From NCBI GenBank assembly GCA_964580995.1, contig CAZOMV010000068.1:1-31966 (forward strand): a stretch of 31,966 bases of DNA, written 5' to 3'. This DNA comes from JAKJEP01 sp964580995. Lineage in GTDB: Bacteria > Planctomycetota > Phycisphaerae > Sedimentisphaerales > SM23-30. The notes beneath the pieces were generated by a model. That model was not told where the DNA came from. It saw only the letters and a list, made by a program, of their open reading frames with translations, and did no database searches. Positions 24,357-30,760 of this stretch are shown here, piece by piece. The position numbers were made by a program, and so were the translations under genes. The number at the start of each line of letters is the position of its first letter. The first letter of the stretch is position 1.

Positions 24357-25772
24357 TCATTTACTCTGATACTCAAATTCCGATTCAGAAGAATCTTTGT
24401 TGATTGACTCACTGTCATTTACATAATCCGGGTGAAGGAATTTTTCGATGATCATGGTGAGAATAACATAAAAACCTAATGTAACTAATGAATTGGTGAA
24501 CTCTCCCCGGACAAAATGAACTAACCAGGTCATGGAACCTCCCAACATGAGCCAATGCCATAACCGGTACTGTCTCTCTCGACCAAAAATTAATCCATAA
24601 ATAAACATTCCTAATATTCCAAAATAACTAAAATTGATATGTAAATCCCCCAATATACCCGGCGGTATCGTTCCCCCGGTCATATACATTGTAGGATTAA
24701 GAACAGAACAAAAAACACGGCTGGTATTTTCCGGTTTGTTAGGTACAATAAACCTGGGAAATGGAATGAAAAATATCCGATAATAGGATTGTCCCATTAA
24801 ATAGGGATGCAAACCGGGAAATGAACTATACGCTGCCCTTTGGATCTTCTGGTATCCCAGGTCTCCTCCATCAAAAGTCTGCTCAATCCATATTTTAGCA
24901 TAGCCACTACTTAATTTAATACGACCTTCGCTCACATATCCCCGCAAAAAAGTTGACACAACACCCCCGATGAGAATGATTGCCCCGATAATAAATACTG
25001 ACAGATAATCTCGGAAAGATCGTAACCATACACTTGTTGCTTGGCCATAGACAAAAACCACACGGTTCTTCAATAAAACACCAATTGCGATAGACGCTAA
25101 AACAGTTACAAAAGGCGTTCTGGCTCGGAAAAGAAAAAAGTTACCTACAAGAATTAAAAATGTAATAATCCAAAAGCCTGGTTGTAATGGCTTAGATAGC
25201 TGCGTAATTAATAAAGGTGCTCCTACTAAAAAAGGAAAAAACATATATATACTAACCAAACGAACCAATCCTTTTGCCGTATACTGCCCAGCTGCCAGTT
25301 CCGCTCTGGTTGCCTGTAAGGCACTCCAACCTCCACCGAATGCAATAGCTAGAAAAAACGCCCCGCCTGCTATTATAAACAACCATATTAAAACATACGT
25401 TATGGACGATCTATTCAAATAAATTCTACATTCCGCAGAAAAAGATCTTCTTATTTTTGATATTCTAGTTCCTAGAAAAAATAACAGTAAACCAAATATT
25501 AGCAGCGCATTCGTTCGAGCAAATAAATTAACCGGCATGGATGATTCAAGAGGAAACACTCCCAGACTCACTAAAAAAGGATTAGCAAAATACATAACAA
25601 GATATATTGATACAAATAAAAAACTTAGATACTGTTTTCGTTTGATAAGGCTCAAGGCCCCTAAAACTGACAGAATAAAAGCACATAATATCATAAGTGA
25701 TGAGAAAACTCCTGTCTGAAACAGCAAGGTCCCCAAAGAAAGCAAAAAGAGCAAAGGTAAAATAATAATCAT
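24357..25772 (-). CDS. Wzy-like O-antigen/oligosaccharide repeat-unit polymerase
   Basis: A 471-residue membrane protein with 11-12 predicted helices, a short N-terminus beginning with a long hydrophobic run and a polar C-terminal tail rich in Ser/Glu. A large outer loop (about residues 285-355) lies between helices, with YQKIQRAAYSSFPGLHPYL and RFIVPNKPENTSR, the layout of Wzy polymerases that join repeat units at the periplasmic face. The following segment PPGILGDLHINFSYFGILGM and YGLIFG resemble the conserved part of oligosaccharide repeat unit polymerases. Wzy proteins vary so much that no residue-level signature can be claimed; the call rests on topology and neighbours. AAGG lies 9 bases before the ATG. 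Its leader carries a strong hairpin. It is separated from the other minus-strand locus genes by the plus-strand SUMF1-like gene. Confidence 0.82.
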   Translation of the reverse strand: MIIILPLLFLLSLGTLLFQTGVFSSLMILCAFILSVLGALSLIKRKQYLSFLFVSIYLVMYFANPFLVSLGVFPLESSMPVNLFARTNALLIFGLLLFFLGTRISKIRRSFSAECRIYLNRSSITYVLIWLFIIAGGAFFLAIAFGGGWSALQATRAELAAGQYTAKGLVRLVSIYMFFPFLVGAPLLITQLSKPLQPGFWIITFLILVGNFFLFRARTPFVTVLASIAIGVLLKNRVVFVYGQATSVWLRSFRDYLSVFIIGAIILIGGVVSTFLRGYVSEGRIKLSSGYAKIWIEQTFDGGDLGYQKIQRAAYSSFPGLHPYLMGQSYYRIFFIPFPRFIVPNKPENTSRVFCSVLNPTMYMTGGTIPPGILGDLHINFSYFGILGMFIYGLIFGRERQYRLWHWLMLGGSMTWLVHFVRGEFTNSLVTLGFYVILTMIIEKFLHPDYVNDSESINKDSSESEFEYQSK

Positions 25773-25816
25773 AATTGTATGCCTTTATATTTAGTCAAGA
25801 CAATTCAAATGAAATA

Positions 25817-25846
25817 CCTGCACAGAACACCATTACCCTGTGCAGG
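25817..25846. other. Perfect 9-bp inverted repeat in the leader of the polymerase gene
   Basis: CCTGCACAG (25817-25825) and CTGTGCAGG (25838-25846) form a perfect stem around a 12-base loop, 45 bases upstream of the polymerase ATG (25772, minus strand). On the minus strand it is followed by TATTTCATTTG, too poor in T for a sure terminator. It could be an RNA hairpin in the leader or an operator. Confidence 0.5.
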
Positions 25847-26015
25847 CAAAACAATCTTCGTACTTGCCTACTGCCGCCTCACAACTTCGCTTTTACGCGG
25901 TAATCGTCGCACTGACGTTTTCGGGTCATAGAGGCCTATGTATCTATAAATCATGTATTCAGGTGGACTTATAGCTATTTTGATTGGTCAGTCTGGTTTT
26001 CCTGAAGGACATCCT

Positions 26016-26225
26016 GTTAACCAGAAAGTGCTTCGCGCTAACCAAAATGCTTTTCCAGCTAACCGATTTGACCATTTAGCTAACCAAAATAGGCTTCGCG
26101 TTAGGCAAAAAGTGCTTTTTGCTAACCGATTCAGGCTTGCCGCTAAGCAATTCCAGCTTTTGGAAGAGCGACAAAGCCCCATTGGAAAGCAAAAAGGGAT
26201 AAACGCTTAGCGATTCGTGAAGAGT
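26016..26225. repeat. Phase-locked 21-bp degenerate tandem repeat array
   Basis: Seven clear units of exactly 21 bases start at 26016, 26037, 26058, 26079, 26100, 26121 and 26142. Each begins with a form of GCTAACC or GTTAGGC, then A/T-rich bases and usually a GCTT near the end. In the same register three weaker units continue (26163, 26184, 26205), the last again clear (GCTTAGCGATTCG). There is no insertion or deletion in the register. Read on the plus strand every unit gives a heptapeptide like ANQNRLR, VRQKVLF, ANRFRLA. On the minus strand another frame is open with units like NRLAKST and FWLARST. Neither open frame has a good ribosome site. Confidence 0.8.
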
Positions 26226-26367
26226 TGTTAGCCAGCAATCCTGTCTGAGTTCTTTGTTTTTTGCTACGACGTATGTTCCTCAGCCGCCAACGATTTCCGC
26301 CAGCGGCTGAGGATTGGTTTCTAAATACTAAACCGTTTGGCTTGGTTGAAATTCGCGGTTTTGCCAT
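26143..26367 (-). CDS. Possible small basic protein with a strong ribosome binding site, entering the 21-bp repeats
   Basis: AAGGAG with a 6-base gap precedes an ATG at 26367. The 74-residue frame starts MAKPRISTKPNGLVF, is rich in Arg/Lys/Ser/Asn and ends at a TAG inside the 21-bp repeat array. The last ~30 residues already follow the 7-residue rhythm (LLANNSS, RIAKRLS). If the reading frame shifted once near 26180, translation would continue through the open heptads (NRLAKST, FCLTRSL, FWLAKWS) to a stop near 25988, giving about 125 residues. So it may be a real small gene, a gene with a frameshift, or a chance frame over non-coding DNA. No family is recognised. It would be the next gene upstream of the polymerase on the same strand. 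Confidence 0.35.
   Translation of the reverse strand: MAKPRISTKPNGLVFRNQSSAAGGNRWRLRNIRRSKKQRTQTGLLANNSSRIAKRLSLFAFQWGFVALPKAGIA
26278..26312. repeat. Perfect 10-bp inverted repeat
   Basis: CCTCAGCCGC (26278-26287) and GCGGCTGAGG (26303-26312) form a GC-rich perfect stem around a 15-base loop. It lies within the first third of the small ORF at 26143-26367. No T run follows on either strand. Possible RNA structure or protein-binding palindrome. Confidence 0.6.
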
Positions 26368-26521
26368 GATCTACTCCTTACAAAATAGGTTGAATAGGCC
26401 GGAATAAATCGCAACTTTCAACTAATAGTTAAAAAGGTTCGTAGATTAGACATATGCAAGAAAAAATCTCCAACCGCTGCAAAATTACCAAGTTTCAAAT
26501 CCTAAACACTAAATACTAAAC
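26321..26521 (+). repeat. Two direct copies of the 13-mer CTAAATACTAAAC
   Basis: Exact copies at 26321-26333 and 26509-26521, in the same orientation 188 bases apart. The second is preceded by the related CTAAACA, giving a short TAAA-rich run. They border an AT-rich part with no coding signal. Confidence 0.55.
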
Positions 26522-26552
26522 AAATACCAATTATCAAAACCATAAATCATTT
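26368..26552. other. AT-rich non-coding stretch
   Basis: No ORF, RNA gene or convincing promoter was found between the small ORF start and the hairpin at 26553, apart from the 13-mer copy at 26509 and the ribosome site near 26375. Confidence 0.45.
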
Positions 26553-26580
26553 AAACAAAACGTTTTACCGTTTGTTTTTT
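26553..26580. terminator. Candidate terminator downstream of the propeller gene
   Basis: AAACAAAACG (26553-26562) pairs with CGTTTGTTT (26569-26577) with one bulge, around the 6-base loop TTTTAC, and is followed by a T run on the plus strand. It is 47 bases past the stop of the minus-strand propeller gene. AT-rich stem, so moderate at best. Confidence 0.35.
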
Positions 26581-26626
26581 GAATTTGTTCAGAGTTTCGA
26601 TATCAGAATTTAGGATTTTCTTATTC

Positions 26627-28051
26627 TCAGTTGCACCAGTCCGTGTCGTACGGATTACCGCAGTCTAGCCACTGGCGGGAAAAGAGGGCCAGGTCCGCCA
26701 GATCGACAAGGCAATCGCCGTTCAGATCGGCGGTCAGTGTTGCTAAACATTGGAAAATAATAAAGTTATCGTCCGACAGGTCGCCGGTAGCCGGATTCAG
26801 CGGATCGCTGAGGCGGATGCGGCACTGGCTGGAATCGATATCGGGCAGCGGCTGCCAGAGCCACTGGCCGTCGTTGGCGGTATTGGGATCGAGGGTGCTC
26901 CAATCCCCGCCGGCATTGCTGGAATATTCGATCTTCACCTGATCGAGCGGCCCACTGCTCTGCCAGCTTATGGCACAGGATCCACCCGCCTGGTATATCT
27001 CCCCGCCATTGGGGGCTAGCAGGGTCAAAACGACCGGTTCGGGAATCAGGGCGGTGTAGATATCCCCGCTATTGGCGCTATCCTGCCAGACGATCCGGCG
27101 GCCGTCGATGGCCGGCTGCTTCTGGTCCCCGGCGGCAGTAACCACCGAAAATTCATTGTGCGCGGCCAGATTGTACCCATAGATATCGAAATTACCGTTA
27201 CGCTGGTCTTCCCAGATCACATTGGCTCCGCTAACGGTGGGATTGCTTTGCGCAGCGCCGTTCAGGCAAATCGCAAACGCACTGCCGCCGGGCAGGGTGG
27301 TAATATCAATCCCGTAAATATCGGTATTGCCGTTACGGTCATCGGTCCAGACCACGATATTGCCGTCAATCCGGGGATTATACTGCCCGCTGGGATCGGT
27401 GCAGACGGGAAACTCCGTTTGGGTGGTCAGATTATAACCATAAATATCATTGTTTTCGTTGCGATTATCCATCCACACCACAATATTGCCGCTGATGCTG
27501 GGAGTATATTGACCAAAGGTATTGGTACAAATCGGAAAATCACTGCCGCTCGGCAAAGTATTTATGTCAATGCCGTATATGTCGTTATTGCCGTTGCGTT
27601 TATCGCGCCAGACCACGATATTGTTACTGACAGCCGGAAAATCCTGGCTGGCAGCCGCGGTGCATATGGCAATTTCTCCCCCCTGGATACTATTAACACT
27701 CACCCCGGCCGCAGGCAGGTAGAAACCATAAATATCATTATTTCCATTGCGATTATCGCACCAGACCGCCAGATTGCCGCTGATGGCAGGAGTGTCCTGA
27801 TTGCCGGCGGCAGTACAAATGGGGACCTCATTCAGCCCGGTGAAATCATAGCCGAATAAATCCTTGTTGGAACTGCCGTTGCGCAAGTCCAGCCAAACAG
27901 CGAAATTACCGCTGAGGGCCGGTTTGCTTTGCTCGGCACTATCCGAGCAAATCACCGAACCGGAAAAATCGCCTTTTGTATGAGATGTCATCACGACCAC
28001 TGCCAACACCAATACCAAAACCCAACTTAGCCTTGCTTTGTGATACAGCAT
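26627..28051 (-). CDS. Exported seven-repeat beta-propeller protein with dockerin-like tail
   Basis: The 474-residue protein has a signal peptide (core VLVLVLAVVVMTS, residues ~10-25). Seven consecutive repeats of about 42-55 residues follow (to ~320), each with the core (I/V)VWxDxRNGNxDIYGxxL and an ICTxxxxQxxPxxxGN end. Seven TolB/PD40-like repeats fit a closed seven-bladed propeller. The first (RNGSSNKDLFGYDF) and last (SANSGDIYTALI) are the most diverged. Then comes LLAPNGGEIYQAGGSCAISW to about 425, an Fn3/Ser-Thr-rich wall-type domain seen in many surface proteins. Last is the dockerin-like ADLNGDCLVDLADLALFSRQ with WLDC, C-terminal residues rich in Cys, Asp and Asn. Secreted, perhaps tethered to the cell surface; ligand unknown. 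GAAAGGG precedes the ATG at 28051. Upstream, the DUF2723 gene ends 90 bases away. Confidence 0.88.
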   Translation of the reverse strand: MLYHKARLSWVLVLVLAVVVMTSHTKGDFSGSVICSDSAEQSKPALSGNFAVWLDLRNGSSNKDLFGYDFTGLNEVPICTAAGNQDTPAISGNLAVWCDNRNGNNDIYGFYLPAAGVSVNSIQGGEIAICTAAASQDFPAVSNNIVVWRDKRNGNNDIYGIDINTLPSGSDFPICTNTFGQYTPSISGNIVVWMDNRNENNDIYGYNLTTQTEFPVCTDPSGQYNPRIDGNIVVWTDDRNGNTDIYGIDITTLPGGSAFAICLNGAAQSNPTVSGANVIWEDQRNGNFDIYGYNLAAHNEFSVVTAAGDQKQPAIDGRRIVWQDSANSGDIYTALIPEPVVLTLLAPNGGEIYQAGGSCAISWQSSGPLDQVKIEYSSNAGGDWSTLDPNTANDGQWLWQPLPDIDSSQCRIRLSDPLNPATGDLSDDNFIIFQCLATLTADLNGDCLVDLADLALFSRQWLDCGNPYDTDWCN

Positions 28052-28065
28052 AAAAATGCCCTTTC

Positions 28066-28116
28066 TTTAAAAAAATCCTAAAAGGAAAATCCCGAGCCTT
28101 ACCGACTCTTGATTTT
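28066..28116 (-). terminator. Weak terminator candidate after the DUF2723 gene
   Basis: On the minus strand AAAATC and GATTTT (28086-28116, with an inner GAG/CTC pair) form an interrupted stem, followed a few bases later by T7 at 28069-28075. Imperfect, so tentative. Confidence 0.25.
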
Positions 28117-28141
28117 CTTGTACCACAAAACCGGGTATATG

Positions 28142-29704
28142 TCAAGTCATTTTTTTATTTTTTTTCACCGCCCGATAAATTGTCCCCTGTGGGACAAAAT
28201 CGCAGGAATCCAGCAAAAAAGCGGGGCAATAGCCTTCGATCGGGGACACCACATACACCGCCCGCTCCGCCAGGATCCCTTCGATGGCCTTTTCATCATA
28301 TTTGTCCAGGTTATTGACCGTCCCGTGGCTGGATACAATCACTACATCCCGTCGCAGCCCCTGCACCTGCTGCATCAACAGCAGCGGATACACCGTCGTG
28401 CCGTCCGCGTAGATAAGGGCATCCGGCTCAACCAGCTCCAGCGATTCCCGGGCAAACCGTTCCGCCCCGCGATATCCTCCCTGCCAGGGCTGCAAAAAAT
28501 AGGTATAACTGTCCCGGTAAGGAATCTGCCGCCGCTGGGCCAGGGCTGGATATTTATTTTCCGCCAAACCCGGCGCCAGGGCATATACCGGCAGCGGCAT
28601 CAGGCTGCAAAACACCACCGCCGCCGCCAGCGCCCGCTTGTACCGGTTCGCAAACAGCCGCGCAGCACCTGCTCCCAGTACCACCGCCAACAGGCAATAG
28701 AACGGCAGAAAGAATACATACCGGTCCGGAACATTATAACGAAAGGCAAAAACAAAAAACAAAATCAGCAGCGCCGCGATCATATACGCAAAACCGCGAC
28801 TCGGCGTGGTTTTATATAAAGAAAAAAGACCCGCGAAAAACAAAACCAGATTGGGCGTGGGAAAATTCAAAACCAGAAACACCAGATTCTCCACGATCAC
28901 TTTTGCGGTGATCGAGCTGTTCAGCACCCGGCCCTGCCAGGTGCGGCCGAAAAAAGCGGAGGACAACGTCCCCGCCACATCCCCGCTTTGCACCATATTT
29001 TTGACAATCAGATACTCATACGGCCCGGCCGCCAGAATCCAGAGGAAAACCATTGCCAGCACCTGCCGCCGGTTAATTCGGTGCTGCACCAATAGTATTG
29101 CCAGAAACACCGCATAACCAGCCAGCGGGATCACCGCCCACATATGATCCGCCAGCGCCAAACCATTCAGCCCTGCCAGCCCATACAAATAATTCACCCG
29201 CCCGCTTCGGCAGTATTGCAGCAGTACCACCAGTTCCGCCAGAAACAGCGCCGTATATACGGTATAAACCTCGGCAATGCAGGCATTCTGCCAGAAGGTA
29301 TGCGACAAACCCAGAGTCAATGCCGCTGCCAGGGCCGGCAAAACCCTCTGCGTCCAGATCATAACCAGCAGCGCCAGATTCGCCACCGTAATCGCCCCGG
29401 CCAGGACGGATACCAGATTCACCCGGTACGCAAATTCACCCAGCGGCACAGCCCCCGCCGCCATCCCCAGCAGGATATACAGCGGATGGGCCAGCGCCAA
29501 TCCCAACCCCCCTTCCAGATCCCCGTGCCAGATGCGATACTGAAACATCCCGCTGTCCTGCCACAACAATCCCGGCGCACAGGTGACGGCATACAGCACC
29601 CCCGCCGCCAGCAGAACCAGTACATAACCCCATACCAGACGCTGCCGCGTCATGACGGGAGGCACGGGAGAATAATTGGACATACTGTTTACCGCGGCAT
29701 TCAT
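28142..29704 (-). CDS. DUF2723 GT-C membrane glycosyltransferase (protein O-mannosyltransferase-like)
   Basis: The start is the ATG at 29704, which overlaps the stop of the protease-like gene by ATGA; the longer TTG reading at 29743 is less likely. The 520-residue protein has about 11 membrane helices in the N-terminal 380 residues and a soluble C-terminal domain. After the first helix stands LLWQDSGMFQYRI, where the Asp in the first outer loop matches the catalytic Asp of GT-C enzymes. The next piece GLALAHPLYILLGMAAGAVPL matches the DUF2723 pattern HPxGYPLYxLLGKLF. DUF2723 also contains human TMEM260, an O-mannosyltransferase that uses dolichyl-phosphate mannose. By analogy this enzyme should use a polyprenyl-phosphate sugar and glycosylate an exported protein or glycan at the outer membrane face. 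Its coupling to a secreted protease-like protein suggests a possible target, not proven. Confidence 0.85.
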   Translation of the reverse strand: MNAAVNSMSNYSPVPPVMTRQRLVWGYVLVLLAAGVLYAVTCAPGLLWQDSGMFQYRIWHGDLEGGLGLALAHPLYILLGMAAGAVPLGEFAYRVNLVSVLAGAITVANLALLVMIWTQRVLPALAAALTLGLSHTFWQNACIAEVYTVYTALFLAELVVLLQYCRSGRVNYLYGLAGLNGLALADHMWAVIPLAGYAVFLAILLVQHRINRRQVLAMVFLWILAAGPYEYLIVKNMVQSGDVAGTLSSAFFGRTWQGRVLNSSITAKVIVENLVFLVLNFPTPNLVLFFAGLFSLYKTTPSRGFAYMIAALLILFFVFAFRYNVPDRYVFFLPFYCLLAVVLGAGAARLFANRYKRALAAAVVFCSLMPLPVYALAPGLAENKYPALAQRRQIPYRDSYTYFLQPWQGGYRGAERFARESLELVEPDALIYADGTTVYPLLLMQQVQGLRRDVVIVSSHGTVNNLDKYDEKAIEGILAERAVYVVSPIEGYCPAFLLDSCDFVPQGTIYRAVKKNKKMT

Positions 29705-30738
29705 TCGCAGCCCCAGGCCGGCTCCAGATTGCACTGCAGCCAATGGCCGGCCAGCACGGCGTAATCGGCAAAATCAATCTTGCCGAACGGCTCCGCCAGA
29801 TCGGCGCCATGACAATAATCGTTCGTCACATCACAATCCTGCGCCAGCCAGGACTCCAGCAGTGCATGCAAATCAGACATCGTAATCTGGCAGTCGCCAT
29901 CGATATCCCCACCCGGCTGCTGCCTGCACTCCGGTTCGTTCACATTTGTCCCAATCCAGTCGGCATAGCTGCTGATGCGGATTGCATAATTCCAGTCTTT
30001 CGGATTAAAACGGCTGCTATTCAGCGTCAGCACATACGAACTAAGCCCCGCCAGTTTCCACTGATTATCCTGATAGATAAACCAGCCCCCGCCGGAATCC
30101 CATTCCGCCGCCGCTGCTTCAAATTCTGTCTGGCTGCCGCTTATGCCCGGCAAATCAAAATAATCAACCAATACGCTGGATTGATAACTGACCGATTGTA
30201 CCGTTGCAATATCCTCTATCTGATTTTGCCCCCAGCGCTGCATCTGATTCGCACTGCCGCTCCACAAATAGCCAACCGGATTTCGCTCATCGGGTATTCC
30301 GCTGCCTCTGCCTTTACCATAACCACTCACTACGATAGGTGTTCCGATTTCGTCACGCGATGTATAGAGTTCTACATAATCGTTCAGATTCGCCGGGCTC
30401 CCATTCAGTTTTTCAATCCGGCAAATCCGCAAATCTGCCGCCGCCCCGTCATCCGTCGGCTCATTCCAGACTTCCCGGACGATATATTCGATACCCTGAA
30501 AATAAACCCGGCTGCCCACCCCGCCGTTGGCATGACGCACCGTGACTACATAATTCGGAGAAATCGCCACGCAGGAGGCATTGTTGGACCAGCGGCCCAC
30601 CACCGCCCCCGCCGGCCGGGAAAAACCTTCGTTCGGCTCATGCTCCGGATGCAGAACCAGCGCCTGGGCAATGCCGGTTGCGAACCATAGCACCGCAAAA
30701 CACCAAAACCAGCGCATCAGCCATTTTGCTCTTTGCAT
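29701..30738 (-). CDS. Exported trypsin-like serine protease with two dockerin-like repeats
   Basis: The ATG at 30738 gives a signal peptide with a basic start (MQRAKWLMR) and the core WFWCFAVLWFATG, cut near IAQA. An ATG at 30789 in frame would overlap the upstream gene and has a poor N-terminus. The domain after it has a trypsin-like triad: His about 69 in VVTVRHANG, Asp about 102 in AADLRICRI, Ser about 215 in EWDSGGGWF, where the usual GDSGG appears as WDSGGG. Length and order fit a peptidase S1 fold. The C-terminal part has two dockerin-like repeats, GDIDGDCQITMSDLHALLES with WL, and GKIDFADYAVLAGHWL, plus several Cys; the second lacks the first Asp pair. Probably secreted and retained on a surface partner. 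It lies 22 bases after the UDP-xylose synthase gene and is coupled to DUF2723 by a four-base overlap. Whether it cleaves a peptide cannot be told. Confidence 0.85.
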   Translation of the reverse strand: MQRAKWLMRWFWCFAVLWFATGIAQALVLHPEHEPNEGFSRPAGAVVGRWSNNASCVAISPNYVVTVRHANGGVGSRVYFQGIEYIVREVWNEPTDDGAAADLRICRIEKLNGSPANLNDYVELYTSRDEIGTPIVVSGYGKGRGSGIPDERNPVGYLWSGSANQMQRWGQNQIEDIATVQSVSYQSSVLVDYFDLPGISGSQTEFEAAAAEWDSGGGWFIYQDNQWKLAGLSSYVLTLNSSRFNPKDWNYAIRISSYADWIGTNVNEPECRQQPGGDIDGDCQITMSDLHALLESWLAQDCDVTNDYCHGADLAEPFGKIDFADYAVLAGHWLQCNLEPAWGCE

Positions 30739-30760
30739 TTTGCTCTTTGATTTTCTTCTC

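Noticed and set aside
25953..26210. 85-codon plus-strand ORF over the repeat array as a gene
   Set aside because: No ribosome site before its ATG; kept only as part of the repeat observation.
26008..26225. CRISPR array
   Set aside because: Units are continuous 21-base degenerate repeats with no distinct spacers, and no cas gene is near.
27158..27859. Plus-strand open frame with regular Ile/Val/Ala-rich repeats
   Set aside because: The repeats are the antisense of the seven propeller repeats; no ribosome site.
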